Assembly (NCBI GenBank): GCA_004172935.1
Contig: SDZD01000005.1
Coordinates: 62,001 to 126,000 of the forward strand
Direction: 5' to 3'
DNA from: a bacterium
GTDB taxonomy: Bacteria; Armatimonadota; Abditibacteriia; Abditibacteriales; Abditibacteriaceae
DNA: 64,000 nucleotides
The translations under genes were made by a program, and so were the position numbers. Shown one piece after another: positions 1 through 8,780 of this stretch (position 1 is the first letter of the stretch; each line of letters opens with the position of its first letter). Below the pieces are notes generated by a model. That model made no database searches, was not told the DNA's origin, and worked only from the letters and a program-made list of their open reading frames with translations.

Positions 1-216
1 CTTTCGATTTTGGTGCGTATGAATCCTGCGTTGGCGAAGGCACCGGTTCTCTTTTTAGCGCACATTTTTTGCGCTCTTCCTCCGCAATATTTTTCGTCTA
101 ATCCGAGAATGCTCCACCGCTATACTTTTTTCAACATGACCACCGCGAAAATCCGACTCGTGGTGGCGCAAGGCGTCTCTAACACAGACGTAGGGAGTGT
201 TTAGGAGGCTATCTTT
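1..216. other. left-edge region, no convincing gene
   Basis: I see no supported gene before ftsH. A 64-codon open frame at 10-204 has no recognisable motif and no good ribosome-binding site, so I treat it as chance. TATACT at 121-126 could be a -10 element for ftsH, but no matching -35 lies at the right distance. The segment may hold the ftsH promoter and 5' UTR. Confidence 0.4.
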
Positions 217-2178
217 TTGGGAGCACCACGTTTTGTCCGCACGCTATTAGTGTTTTTGGCATTCATTCTCATAGCGGGCGTGATCTTCAAAAATTCCTTG
301 CCTATGGGCAAGACCTCGAAGGAGCTGACCTTTAGTCAACTGATTGGCAAGCTCAATCAGAAAGAGGTCAAAAACGTCACAATTGACACGTCGAGCGACA
401 CCGCTACCGTCGAAGTCAAGAATGACGACATCGTTTATAACGTTCAACTTCCCGAAAGATGGGAAAGTATCCAACCGTTCACGAGCGTACTTTACGCGAA
501 AGGTCCGGATGGTCGCCCCATCGCCAGCGAAGCTAAGAAAAGCGCGCTTTCCGGCCCGCTCATGAACATCCTCGGCCTCTTATTGCCGATGGTGCTTCTG
601 ATCGGTTTCTGGATGTTCATCTTGCGCCAGTCGCAAGCTGGAGCAGGACAAGCGCTTTCGTTCGGAAAATCGAAGGCCAAACGCCTTTCCGATAGCGCCG
701 CCAAGGTCACTTTTGCCGACGTTGCGGGCGTACCCGAAGCCAAACAGGAATTGCAGGAAATCATCGACTTCCTCAAATCTCCTGAAAAATTCCAGGCTCT
801 GGGCGCGAAAATCCCGCGCGGTGTGTTGCTTCTCGGCAACCCCGGCACTGGTAAAACCCTGTTGGCACGTGCTGTGGCAGGGGAAGCGGGCGTACCGTTC
901 TTCCATATCTCCGGTTCGGACTTCGTGGAAATGTTCGTTGGTGTCGGCGCCAGCCGTGTGCGCGACCTGTTCGATCAGGCCAAAGCACACCGTCCGGCCA
1001 TCGTCTTCATCGACGAAATCGACGCTGTTGGTCGTCACCGTGGCGCAGGTCTTGGTGGCGGACATGATGAACGCGAACAGACCCTCAACCAGCTTCTGGT
1101 TGAAATGGACGGTTTCGACCCCAATGGTGGCGTCATCTTGATGGCCGCTACCAACCGTCCCGACGTTCTGGACCCGGCGCTCACCCGTCCCGGTCGTTTC
1201 GACCGCCAGATCATCGTCGACAACCCCGACTCCAATGGTCGTCTGGAAATCCTCAACGTTCACGTCAAGGGCAAACCACTTGCTCCCGGCGTCGACCTCG
1301 ACATCATTTCCAAATCGACTGCTGGCTTCTCCGGTGCCGACTTGGCAAACCTCGTCAACGAAGCCGCTTTGCTTTCTGCCCGCCGCAACAAGCAGCAGAT
1401 CGGCAAAGAGGAGTTCGAGGAATCCATCGAGCGCGTCATCTCTGGCCCTGAGCGCAAAAGCCGCATCATTCAGGACAAAGAAAAAACCGTCATCGCTTAC
1501 CACGAAGTCGGTCACGCTTTGCTCGGCCAGCTTTTGCCGAACATGGAGTCCCCGCACAAAATCACCATTTTGCCGCGTGGTATGGCTCTGGGTTACGTCT
1601 TGACCTTGCCCAAGGAAGACCAGTTCTTGCACTCCAAGAGCGAAATGATCGACTCGATGATCATGTCGCTCGGAGGCCGCGCCGCTGAACAAATCGTGTT
1701 CAACGAAGTGTGGACAGGTGCTGTGTCCGACTTGCAAAAAGTCACCGAAACCGCGCGTCGTATGATCTGCGAATTCGGCATGAGCGAAAGCCTCGGCATG
1801 TTGCAGTTCGGCAAGCGTAGCGGCCCCGTCTTTTTGGGACGCGATTTCCATGAGGAGCGTAACTACTCCGAAGAAATTGCTGCCAAAATCGACGCCGAAG
1901 TGCGCGACTTGGTCGACTCCTGCTATCAGAAAGCCGTCGAAATGCTGACGTCGAACCGTGCCATCATGGATCGTATCGTCCACGTTTTGATGGAAAAGGA
2001 AACGCTGTCGAGCGAAGAGTTGAGCCGCCTCATTTCGGGCGAACCTGAACCACCCTCTTTGACACCGACACAGTCGGCGCCGCCCTCGGCTCCCGCTGCG
2101 CCAGTGGTCGAGCGTAAAGAGGAAAAGCCTCCCTTGCTGAATCCCGGTGGCATGAAGCCCGGCTTAGCTGGAGCATAA
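217..2178 (+). CDS. ftsH: ATP-dependent zinc metalloprotease FtsH
   Basis: Membrane-anchored AAA+ protease that extracts and degrades misfolded membrane proteins and some regulators, normally as a hexamer. The 653-residue protein has the complete family layout: a TM helix at about 8-24, a periplasmic domain to about 115, a second TM at about 116-136, the AAA module with Walker A GNPGTGKT (207-214), Walker B VFIDEID (263-269) and [23 protein letters not shown] (311-330), then the M41 protease motif HEVGH (429-433). I chose the TTG start because AGGAGG at 203-208 lies 8 nt upstream. The tail after about 610 is a Pro/Ala-rich low-complexity extension. It is a monocistronic unit closed by a strong terminator. 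Confidence 0.97.
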   Translation: MGAPRFVRTLLVFLAFILIAGVIFKNSLPMGKTSKELTFSQLIGKLNQKEVKNVTIDTSSDTATVEVKNDDIVYNVQLPERWESIQPFTSVLYAKGPDGRPIASEAKKSALSGPLMNILGLLLPMVLLIGFWMFILRQSQAGAGQALSFGKSKAKRLSDSAAKVTFADVAGVPEAKQELQEIIDFLKSPEKFQALGAKIPRGVLLLGNPGTGKTLLARAVAGEAGVPFFHISGSDFVEMFVGVGASRVRDLFDQAKAHRPAIVFIDEIDAVGRHRGAGLGGGHDEREQTLNQLLVEMDGFDPNGGVILMAATNRPDVLDPALTRPGRFDRQIIVDNPDSNGRLEILNVHVKGKPLAPGVDLDIISKSTAGFSGADLANLVNEAALLSARRNKQQIGKEEFEESIERVISGPERKSRIIQDKEKTVIAYHEVGHALLGQLLPNMESPHKITILPRGMALGYVLTLPKEDQFLHSKSEMIDSMIMSLGGRAAEQIVFNEVWTGAVSDLQKVTETARRMICEFGMSESLGMLQFGKRSGPVFLGRDFHEERNYSEEIAAKIDAEVRDLVDSCYQKAVEMLTSNRAIMDRIVHVLMEKETLSSEELSRLISGEPEPPSLTPTQSAPPSAPAAPVVERKEEKPPLLNPGGMKPGLAGA

Positions 2179-2190
2179 AAAGTAAAATGA

Positions 2191-2224
2191 AAAGGGCGCG
2201 AACTTTAAGTTCGCGCCCTTTTTT
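2191..2224 (+). terminator. intrinsic terminator of ftsH
   Basis: A 13-bp stem AAAGGGCGCGAAC / GTTCGCGCCCTTT with loop TTTAA is followed by a T run. It sits 13 nt after the ftsH stop. Confidence 0.9.
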
Positions 2225-2335
2225 CGGCACTGAAAATCGCACCATTACTCCTCAACGAGATATTTTGTGTGCAGAGACTCGCGCCGAAATCAGCAAGCGG
2301 CATTTTCGGAAAACGCTCGCTCTCGGCTTTAGAAG

Positions 2336-2926
2336 ATGAATATTAAGAGCAATGGTGAAACCCGCGCACGCGACTATTTCGTGCGCCACGAACTTGGAAC
2401 CGACCGAATCACGGTCGAGGAAGCGCAACAACAACCACGTTTTCCCCTGTACGGGATTCTCGATAACCTGCGTTCGGCCCACAACGTCGGCTCGATTTTT
2501 CGCACCTCGGATGGCGCCAATATCTCCGAATTGGCGATTTGTGGCTATTCGCCAACTCCTCCTCATCGCCACTTGAGCAAAACCGCCTTTGGTTCGGTCG
2601 ATGTTGTGCCCTGGCGCCATTTCGAAACCGTGGAAGAAGCCATCGCCGACTACAAAGCTAAAGGGATTTTTGTCGCCGCTATCGAACTGAGCGATACCAG
2701 TTCCCCGCTATGGGAAGCTGAACTCCCCTTCCCAGTTGCTTTGGTAATGGGCAATGAGGTTGATGGTCTCAGCCCCGAAACACAGGCACTCTGCGATGCA
2801 ACATGGCACCTCCCTATGATGGGCCACAAGAACTCGCTTAACGTCTCGGTCGCATGGGGCATTGCGCTTTACGATGTGCTGAGAAGGTTCGAACTTGGAA
2901 AATCAGAATCTGATTCGGGCGATTGA
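2336..2926 (+). CDS. SpoU/TrmH-family RNA 2'-O-ribose methyltransferase
   Basis: Predicted SPOUT-class methyltransferase that transfers a methyl group from SAM to a ribose 2'-OH of tRNA or rRNA. The 196-residue protein carries the three SpoU motifs: motif 1 around NVGSIFRT (about residues 46-53), motif 2 VMGNEVDGLS (about 136-145) and motif 3 HKNSLNVSVA (about 163-172), which form the knotted cofactor pocket. It lacks the N-terminal substrate-binding domain of RlmB, so it is a short, TrmL/TrmH-like form, and its substrate cannot be read from sequence. The last 32 bases overlap the next gene, suggesting translational coupling. Confidence 0.88.
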   Translation: MNIKSNGETRARDYFVRHELGTDRITVEEAQQQPRFPLYGILDNLRSAHNVGSIFRTSDGANISELAICGYSPTPPHRHLSKTAFGSVDVVPWRHFETVEEAIADYKAKGIFVAAIELSDTSSPLWEAELPFPVALVMGNEVDGLSPETQALCDATWHLPMMGHKNSLNVSVAWGIALYDVLRRFELGKSESDSGD

Positions 2927-3209
2927 GTCTTATGACCCCCTGAAGAGCGATTACGAGCTGTATTGGCAACTCGCTTTTGCGCCGCCAGTTGACGTGGAAG
3001 AACTTGCTGACCGTTGCTGGCGACTCACGAATGAGCCGCCTTATCTGCCCATTCCTTTCGTCGCTTTGGTCTGCCGATTGTGCTTGGAAACATCCAATAG
3101 TCAATGCTCGCTCAACACCGCCTATAAGTTCCTTCGGGCACATGGTGATGACAATGAAATGAACTTGGAAGCTATTGTGGAACGTCTCAATCTACAATTT
3201 GAGCCGTGA
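2895..3209 (+). CDS. hypothetical protein coupled to the SpoU methyltransferase
   Basis: Small 104-residue protein of unknown function. I accept it because GAGAAGG at 2881-2887 lies 7 nt before a TTG start, and because it overlaps the end of the preceding gene in another frame, as coupled genes do. The product is mostly helical and acidic, with residues such as WQLAF, ADRCWRL and LCRLC-like patterns but no family motif I recognise. No signal peptide or TM helix is evident. The start codon is the least certain part. Confidence 0.55.
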   Translation: MENQNLIRAIESYDPLKSDYELYWQLAFAPPVDVEELADRCWRLTNEPPYLPIPFVALVCRLCLETSNSQCSLNTAYKFLRAHGDDNEMNLEAIVERLNLQFEP

Positions 3210-3242
3210 ACACCGGAGCAACGGTAAAATTTATTTGGAAAG

Positions 3243-3824
3243 ATGAACGCTTTTTCTTCCCCGCAACGCCACTCGCTTGAGCCATTGCGGGTTTTGGTCG
3301 AAACTCACCTGCGTCAGCAGGATTGGGAGGAGTGCGTCGCTGCCTGTCGCGCTTTGCTTAAACACGACCGCCGTCACCACTTCGCTCAGGAGTCGCTCGC
3401 AACTGCACTGATGCAAATGGGGAATATCGAGGACGCAACTTTTGCCGTTGCTCGTCTGGTCGAACTCTCGCCACGCGATCCCTTTCACCGTTTGCGCTAC
3501 GCGACCTTGCTGCAAATGCGCGGCAAAAACGGCGACTCGACCCGCGAGTTCGAGCGCGTCGCGCTGATGTATCCAGATGAACCCTTCGCCGGAGATGCCC
3601 GCGAGGCCGTCGAAAACCTTGACCGTCTGCAAACCTCGCAAATCTTTCTACTCGCTGCCGAGCAACTGCCTTTTCGTTGGCTCCTCGAACGTGACCCCGC
3701 TCAAGCTCTTGAGGAAAATGGGTTTTATCTGTCGGAAAATGGCTTGGATTCGCTCAAGCAAATGATTCCCGGATTCGACGAAGACGCGCCACTCGAATCA
3801 AATAACTCGCCTAAGATGCACTAA
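3243..3824 (+). CDS. TPR-like repeat protein
   Basis: The 193-residue soluble protein is built of helical hairpins with the TPR spacing of small and large residues. At about 17-48 is one repeat (hydrophobic core around DWEECVAACRALLKHD), at about 49-82 a second (ALMQMGNIEDATFAVARLVEL) and at about 83-115 a third (YATLLQMRGKNGDSTREFERV). TPR proteins act as protein-binding scaffolds, and the partner is unknown here. The C-terminal 60 residues fall outside the repeats and are acidic at the end. It is probably the last gene of the run that starts at the methyltransferase, with a terminator straight after. Confidence 0.75.
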   Translation: MNAFSSPQRHSLEPLRVLVETHLRQQDWEECVAACRALLKHDRRHHFAQESLATALMQMGNIEDATFAVARLVELSPRDPFHRLRYATLLQMRGKNGDSTREFERVALMYPDEPFAGDAREAVENLDRLQTSQIFLLAAEQLPFRWLLERDPAQALEENGFYLSENGLDSLKQMIPGFDEDAPLESNNSPKMH

Positions 3825-3828
3825 AAGC

Positions 3829-3870
3829 ACACAACCCCATCGAGATTTGCCCGATGGGGTTGTGTCTTTA
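3829..3870. terminator. bidirectional intrinsic terminator
   Basis: A 14-bp perfect stem ACACAACCCCATCG (3829-3842) / CGATGGGGTTGTGT (3852-3865) with a 9-nt loop lies between the + strand TPR gene and the 3' end of the minus-strand tRNA-Pro. It could serve both. The T run is weak on either side. Confidence 0.75.
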
Positions 3871-3873
3871 TTA

Positions 3874-3947
3874 TCGGGGTAGCCGGATTTGAACCGACGA
3901 CCTCGTCGTCCCGAACGACGCGCCCTACCAAGCTGGGCCATACCCCG
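3874..3947 (-). tRNA. tRNA-Pro (anticodon CGG)
   Basis: On the minus strand a 7-bp acceptor CGGGGTA / TACCCCG, a D arm, anticodon stem CGTCG / CGACG around loop TTCGGGA, and a T arm with GTTCAAATC make a full cloverleaf. The anticodon is CGG with G37, as expected for proline. The discriminator is A and no CCA is encoded. Only 4 nt separate its 5' end from the stop codon of the LAGLIDADG gene upstream, so it is either co-transcribed with that gene or uses a promoter inside its end. Confidence 0.95.
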
Positions 3948-3951
3948 TTTC

Positions 3952-4749
3952 CTACTCCATGTCAAGTGACTTTGGCAGATTTATGGATTTCGGCTTTTGA
4001 ATATACACCCGATTTTTCTTCAAGTCAAGCTCAAGAGCCAATTGCTTAACAAGAGCTGTGCGAGTGAAACGAGCATCATGTTTTATCCGGCGGAACTCAT
4101 AGCCCAGCAGCTTGGTACCTCTTAAAAAAGCTTGCATGATGGATTCGTTTTTGGCGCAGAATAGACAACGACTACACCAGCCTCCATTCCTATATTCGTG
4201 GTAAATGTTGCCGTCTGTTTCGATGAGACCACGGATAAAGGGGCGAACATAATCTAACTCGCTGAAAATCCATTCGGGTACAGGGTAATCTTGCTGTTTG
4301 GCTCCGGCTGGCAAGCCTAGAATCGTCGGCAGATATTTGTCGTACAGACGGATGCCGAAATAAGTATTCTCTTTGCCCGCATAAATAGATGGTTTTCGCT
4401 GGAGCAATTTTTCAACTAACTCGCGGTAAGTGTCAATGAGTTCAGGGTAACGCGCATCACACGCAATTGTGAGGGCGTAAGTTCGTGGCATTGAACTGAT
4501 AGAGCCATCTCCGCAAATTATGCCCGTGAGGTAGGCTAAATCTGCAGATGGAGGTAGCGGCTTGCCATCGCTCATTGTGGCACAACGGTACTCTCTTTTT
4601 TGAGTGGGCGCCTTGACTACAATGCCTTGGCTGTGGTGGCGTACTGCCCCTTGAGAAACCCCCAGATGCTCTGCGATTTTGTTGAGGCTCCAGCCTTGGG
4701 TGCGAAGTAAACGCACTTCGTTACCGTCTACATTGCGGGCAATTGCCAT
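3952..4749 (-). CDS. free-standing LAGLIDADG homing-endonuclease-like protein with N-terminal HTH
   Basis: The 265-residue protein has an N-terminal helix-turn-helix (about 9-38, with WSLNKIAEHLGVSQGAVRHH) and then two LAGLIDADG-type helices: AYLTGIICGDGSI near 72-84 and PFIRGLIETDGNIY near 170-183. Both keep the acidic residue (GDG, TDG) that binds metal in this nuclease family. One chain with two motifs implies a monomer that cuts an asymmetric DNA site. A CxxC pair (SRCLFC, near 192-197) may bind zinc. It lies directly upstream of tRNA-Pro and is not inside an intron or intein, so it would be a free-standing homing endonuclease or a domesticated regulator. The protein evidence is good; the activity is inferred. 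Confidence 0.8.
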   Translation of the reverse strand: MAIARNVDGNEVRLLRTQGWSLNKIAEHLGVSQGAVRHHSQGIVVKAPTQKREYRCATMSDGKPLPPSADLAYLTGIICGDGSISSMPRTYALTIACDARYPELIDTYRELVEKLLQRKPSIYAGKENTYFGIRLYDKYLPTILGLPAGAKQQDYPVPEWIFSELDYVRPFIRGLIETDGNIYHEYRNGGWCSRCLFCAKNESIMQAFLRGTKLLGYEFRRIKHDARFTRTALVKQLALELDLKKNRVYIQKPKSINLPKSLDME

Positions 4750-4791
4750 AGAAGTTAGTTTGACCTTTTAAACTGCGCGTTCATTCCTTCT

Positions 4792-6084
4792 ATGGGTACC
4801 GATTTTTCGCGTTTCTACGACGGGTTGGACGATGCTACTGTCGTTCAAACCTATTCCGATTACGTTAATCCTGCGTTGTCGCAAGTTCTCCAGTTCATTG
4901 GGTTTTCTTCCTATGAAGTCGAGGCGCAGGGTTCCATTGTGCGCGATTCGAGTGGGCGCGAGTTCCTCGACTGTCTGGGAGGCTACGGAACGATGAGTTT
5001 GGGGCATTCGCATCCCAAACTTATCGCCGCTTGCAAGGCACAACTCGACCGAATGGCATTTTCTTCGCGCGTGTTGTTCAACGCACCGCAAGCGATGCTC
5101 GCTAAGAAGTTGGCCGAAGTGACGCCGGGCGAATTGCATTTCAGCTTCTTCTGTAACTCTGGTGCGGAGGCTGCGGAGGCTGCCGTCAAATTCGCGCGTA
5201 TTACCACCAAACGCAAAAAGCTGGTGTCGGCCAAAGGCGCTTATCACGGTAAAACGATGGGGGCTTTGTCGGTATCGGGACGTGATAAGTACAAAACGCC
5301 CTTTGGCCCGCTCGTTACAGATGTGGAAAACGTCGAGTGGAACTCGATTGAAGATTTGGAGCGCGCCATTGACGAGGATACAGCTGCCTTGTTGCTTGAA
5401 CCTGTGCAGGGCGAGGGCGGTATTTACGTCGCATCGGATGAGTACCTGCAGGCAGCGCGGCGCCTTTGCGATGAACGCGGCGCGTTGTTGATATTCGACG
5501 AGATTCAATGTGGCCTGGGGCGTACTGGCAAGATGTGGGGTTGTGATTGGGCTGGTGTCGCTCCCGACATGATGCTATTGGCCAAGGCGCTTTCGGGAGG
5601 CGCGATTCCCATTGGTGCGGTCGTCGCTCACCCCAAAATCTGGGAGTTCTGGAATGATGCACCTCTGATTCACTCCTCGACTTTTGGTGGTAACCCTCTG
5701 GCCTGTATCGCGGGGTTGGCGACGCTTGAGATTATCGAAGAAGAAAATCTCGTCGAGCGTGCTGCTCGTGCGGGAGAGCTGTTGATGAAAGGTTTGCGCG
5801 AGACGCAGGCTAAATACCCAAAACTCGTCAAAGAAATACGCGGACGTGGTTTGATGATCGGTGTCGAGTTCCCGCTGGAAGACATCACATCACTGGTGCT
5901 GGCAGGGTTGGCACAGCGTAACGTGCTGGTTGTGCCGTACACATTCAACAACGCGACCGTCACGCGCTTTGAGCCGCCTTTGAACATCTCTGACGAGCAC
6001 ATCGAGTGGGCCATCAAGGCGTTCGAGGAAGCAGTTGCGCAAACAGCCGAACTGCTCGAAGACGTTGACATGGACGCCATGTAA
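4792..6084 (+). CDS. class III PLP-dependent aminotransferase, putrescine/ornithine-type
   Basis: Transfers an amino group from an omega-amine donor to a keto acid using PLP. The 430-residue protein spans the whole fold type I domain: glycine-rich YGTMSLGHSHP (65-75), NSGAEAAEAA (122-131) for phosphate binding, YHGKTMG (151-157), LIFDEIQ (233-239, with D236 contacting the pyridine nitrogen), and the Schiff-base lysine K265 in LLAKALSGG. It most resembles YgjG/PatA-type putrescine aminotransferases rather than ArgD or HemL, but the substrate is not certain. It is divergent from the LAGLIDADG gene across a 42-bp gap. No pathway partners are adjacent. Confidence 0.87.
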   Translation: MGTDFSRFYDGLDDATVVQTYSDYVNPALSQVLQFIGFSSYEVEAQGSIVRDSSGREFLDCLGGYGTMSLGHSHPKLIAACKAQLDRMAFSSRVLFNAPQAMLAKKLAEVTPGELHFSFFCNSGAEAAEAAVKFARITTKRKKLVSAKGAYHGKTMGALSVSGRDKYKTPFGPLVTDVENVEWNSIEDLERAIDEDTAALLLEPVQGEGGIYVASDEYLQAARRLCDERGALLIFDEIQCGLGRTGKMWGCDWAGVAPDMMLLAKALSGGAIPIGAVVAHPKIWEFWNDAPLIHSSTFGGNPLACIAGLATLEIIEEENLVERAARAGELLMKGLRETQAKYPKLVKEIRGRGLMIGVEFPLEDITSLVLAGLAQRNVLVVPYTFNNATVTRFEPPLNISDEHIEWAIKAFEEAVAQTAELLEDVDMDAM

Positions 6085-6096
6085 ATCGAACTGGCT

Positions 6097-6141
6097 ACAG
6101 CCCCTCTGTTTCAAAATCTGATTTTGGGACATAGGGGCTGT
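6097..6141 (+). other. long imperfect hairpin between aminotransferase and SRPBCC genes
   Basis: The arms ACAGCCCCT (6097-6105) / AGGGGCTGT (6133-6141) extend through TGT/ACA and CAAAAT/ATTTTG with two small mismatches and loop CTG. There is no T run, so this may be a weak terminator, an mRNA-stabilising hairpin, or a small repeat element. Confidence 0.5.
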
Positions 6142-6161
6142 GACCTCAATAAGACCTCATC

Positions 6162-6629
6162 ATGCCAAAAGTTACATCTAAAGTTCTCATTAACGCCCCC
6201 TTCGATGCTGTGTGGACACTCGCGCAAAACGTCGAAGATTTTCCACGCATTATGCCCGACCTCGACAAAGTTCTGGTCTTGCAAAAAGGCGAAACCACTC
6301 CCGGCACCCTACGCACCGTCACCGAATGGCATGGCAAAATTCGCCAGTTCAACCGCTCGATTGTATGGACTGAAGAAGACATCTGGAATCGCAGCAAAGG
6401 CGAGTGCCATTTCTGGCAGCTCAAAGGCGACTTCACCGAATATAAGGGGTTGTGGAAATTTACGCCGCAGGGTGAGGCCACGGAGCTTGATCTTGAAGTG
6501 GAATATGCCTTTGAGATTCCGCTCATTGGTGCTCTGATGAAGACGGTGCTGCAAAAATTGATGCAATCGAACGCCGATATGATGAGTAGCGCCCTCAAGA
6601 CTGAAAGCGAACGAGTGGCACGTAGTTAA
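6162..6629 (+). CDS. SRPBCC-fold (START/Coq10-like) lipid- or ligand-binding protein
   Basis: The 155-residue protein begins with the hallmark strand and helix of the SRPBCC/polyketide-cyclase family, VLINAPFDAVWTLAQNVEDF (8-27), and continues with the curved beta-sheet to a long C-terminal helix (about 122-150). Members bind hydrophobic ligands or carry lipids such as quinones, and some act as cyclases. Nothing fixes the ligand here. There is no signal peptide or TM helix. It sits 24 bp before the MFS gene on the same strand and may be co-transcribed with it. Confidence 0.8.
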   Translation: MPKVTSKVLINAPFDAVWTLAQNVEDFPRIMPDLDKVLVLQKGETTPGTLRTVTEWHGKIRQFNRSIVWTEEDIWNRSKGECHFWQLKGDFTEYKGLWKFTPQGEATELDLEVEYAFEIPLIGALMKTVLQKLMQSNADMMSSALKTESERVARS

Positions 6630-6653
6630 TAGTGGCGTGATAACTTTGTCCCC

Positions 6654-7964
6654 ATGACTTCTACGCCTCGCCTGAATTACGTTCAGATATTTCTTATCGG
6701 TCTGGGATTCTTCGGTGTCAGCGTTATCTGGGGCATTTATAACGCCTTTGTGCCGATTTTTCTGCAAAATCGGTTCGGCCTGTCGCCGAGTTGGATCGCG
6801 TTTTTTATGACGCTGGACAACATCGCGGCCTTGCTAATTCAGCCCCCCATTGGCGGATGGTCGGACAAACTCAATACCCCCATTGGGCGGCGAATGCCGT
6901 TTATTTTGGTGGGGGCACCGCTGGGAGCAGCGGCCTTTGGCATTTTGCCGCTTGCCCATATTTTGCCAGTGTTCGTTTGCTGCACCTCGACGCTGTTGCT
7001 ATCAATGGCGATGTGGCGAACGCCCGTCGTGGCGCTGATGCCCGATGTGACGCCCTCACAATTCCGCTCACAGGCGAACGCCATCATCAACTTTATGGGG
7101 GGCGTGGGCGCGCTGTTCGCCTATTTCGGGGGCGGGCTGCTTTATAAAATGAATCCATCGTTTCCGTTCTTGATGGGCGGAGGCCTGGTTATTGTCGCGA
7201 CGCTGTTGTTGTTTATCTTTGTGCGCGAGCCGAAAGTGCCACTGGACAACGATGGCGATGAATCGCCGCGCGACTTGCTAGGGAGCCTGATATTTCTGGT
7301 GCGCGAGCAGGAGAAGAGCGCCCTTTTCTTCTTGTTGGCGCTGTTTTGCTGGATGATTGGCTACTCGGCCATCGAGAGTTTCTGGACGTTGTATGCGGCT
7401 AACCGCCTTGGAATTGGTGAAGCGAATGCGACGCTCTTGCTTGGAGTTCTTTCGCTTGTGTTCCTGATTGTTGCGCTTCCCGTTGGGTATATGGCGCGCT
7501 TTTTCTCGCGAAAGGCTCTGATTGGGGCCGGGTTGGTGTTGTTGGCAGCACTGTTTCTGGTCATTTTTGCGCTACCCGTCGCGGTATTGAAGCAACCCGT
7601 ATTCAGCTTGCCTATCTTGGGGACTGTGCCCATTCTAGGGACATTACTGATGGGGTGCGGCGTGGCGTGGGCGCTGATTACCATCCATGCATTGCCGATG
7701 ATCGTCGATATGACCGACGCTTCGCGCAATGGCACCTACACCGGGTTGTATTATCTGTTCTCGACTTTCGCCTCCATTGTTGGCCCCAACGTCAATGGAT
7801 TGCTGGTGCAGATGAACGGCAATAACTACAACATCCTGATGCTGAGCGCGCCGATTTGGACGATGGTGGGCTTTGGGCTATTGATGAAAGTACGGCGCGG
7901 CGAAATGACGCCGCTTGTTGCGTCGGTGGGCGCCGAATCGGCGCCGCCGTTGGCTTCGCCTTGA
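6654..7964 (+). CDS. MFS transporter, sugar-carrier (SLC45/sucrose-like) type
   Basis: The 436-residue polytopic membrane protein has about 12 predicted TM helices in two halves joined by a hydrophilic loop near 190-210. The A-motif loop between TM2 and TM3 reads GGWSDKLNTPIGRRMP, the form typical of the SLC45/sucrose or GPH-like sugar:H+ symporters. The partner motif around ATLLLGVLSLVFLIVALPVG lies in the second half. Substrate unknown. Its stop codon lies only a few bases from the end of the convergent ATP-grasp gene, with no terminator in between. Confidence 0.85.
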   Translation: MTSTPRLNYVQIFLIGLGFFGVSVIWGIYNAFVPIFLQNRFGLSPSWIAFFMTLDNIAALLIQPPIGGWSDKLNTPIGRRMPFILVGAPLGAAAFGILPLAHILPVFVCCTSTLLLSMAMWRTPVVALMPDVTPSQFRSQANAIINFMGGVGALFAYFGGGLLYKMNPSFPFLMGGGLVIVATLLLFIFVREPKVPLDNDGDESPRDLLGSLIFLVREQEKSALFFLLALFCWMIGYSAIESFWTLYAANRLGIGEANATLLLGVLSLVFLIVALPVGYMARFFSRKALIGAGLVLLAALFLVIFALPVAVLKQPVFSLPILGTVPILGTLLMGCGVAWALITIHALPMIVDMTDASRNGTYTGLYYLFSTFASIVGPNVNGLLVQMNGNNYNILMLSAPIWTMVGFGLLMKVRRGEMTPLVASVGAESAPPLASP

Positions 7965-7970
7965 GAGGGG

Positions 7971-8780
7971 TTAGGCGCGTTCGCGCCACGCTTTAAACGT
8001 TTGGCCCAGACGGGTTTCGAGTTCTTCGGCTATGCAGGGCGGTTGTATGTCGCGGTCGACGTGACTCCACAGACCATCTGTACCTACCTCCAAGGCCAAC
8101 CAACGCCCGTTGTCGGCGGGCACCATGTCGACGCATCCCCATGAGCGCCACAGGCCCGTTGCTTCGAGGGCGCGGCGTGCACAGCGGACGGCGCGTGGTG
8201 GAGCAGTACCGATTTGCTCGTAATGGGCGCCTCGTGCGTGGGCGACAAAGGGCGACGGGTCTTGGGTGTCTTCGGGAAAGCGACGCACGTTCCAGCCGAA
8301 CAGGACGCCTCCCACTCCATAGAAGCGGAAGACTTCGGGACGGGGCAGGGAAATGAACTCTTGAACCACTAATGGGCGCGGCCAGTCGTCGGGGATGGTA
8401 TCGCCGACCTGAATGAAACGGTGCCCCGCACCGCCGCATGAGATCGGGTATTTGAGCAGCCAACGCCGTGACGATTGGCGCCGTAGGAATGGAGTGAGTT
8501 CTTCGTCGCTCAGCAAGAATGTTTCGGGGCAGGGGACACCAAAGCTCTTGAAGACGCCCGCGATGAGGCGCTTATCGTTGGCGCATTCGATGGCTCCGAA
8601 AGGGACAAAACTTTGACCTGTGGGGGGCGTGGCCCCATCCCATGCGAGAATGTAGTTGAGTTCGGTGGGCTGCGAAACGACTGGGACGCCAAGTGTGTGC
8701 GATAGGCTGTTGGCCAGCGACTCGAATGCCCATGCACCGGAGCCGCTATTGAGGATGGCGGCTTCCTTCACTCGCGCCAC
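7971..8780 (-). CDS. ATP-grasp fold protein
   Basis: The 269-residue protein looks like a compact ATP-grasp enzyme, which ligates a carboxylate to an amine or thiol through an acyl-phosphate. The ATP-binding lysine is in RWLLKYPISCGGAGH (about 105-119), the linker acid in PLVVQEFIS (about 135-143), and the metal-binding end reads GCVDMVPADNGRWLALEVGTD (with E in LEVG), as in RimK/PurK relatives. The substrate is unknown. It appears to start at GTG and overlaps the 3' end of the CBS gene by 13 bases, so the two form one operon. I could not identify the acceptor-specific domain. Confidence 0.72.
   Translation of the reverse strand: MARVKEAAILNSGSGAWAFESLANSLSHTLGVPVVSQPTELNYILAWDGATPPTGQSFVPFGAIECANDKRLIAGVFKSFGVPCPETFLLSDEELTPFLRRQSSRRWLLKYPISCGGAGHRFIQVGDTIPDDWPRPLVVQEFISLPRPEVFRFYGVGGVLFGWNVRRFPEDTQDPSPFVAHARGAHYEQIGTAPPRAVRCARRALEATGLWRSWGCVDMVPADNGRWLALEVGTDGLWSHVDRDIQPPCIAEELETRLGQTFKAWRERA

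Noticed and set aside
580-1983. 467-codon open frame on the minus strand opposite ftsH
   Set aside because: It mirrors the codon periodicity of ftsH, has no ribosome-binding site or recognisable domain, and ftsH is certain on the + strand.
3948-3964. TTGACA promoter for tRNA-Pro at the end of the LAGLIDADG gene
   Set aside because: TTGACA at 3959-3964 would need its -10 inside the tRNA, so it cannot produce the full tRNA.
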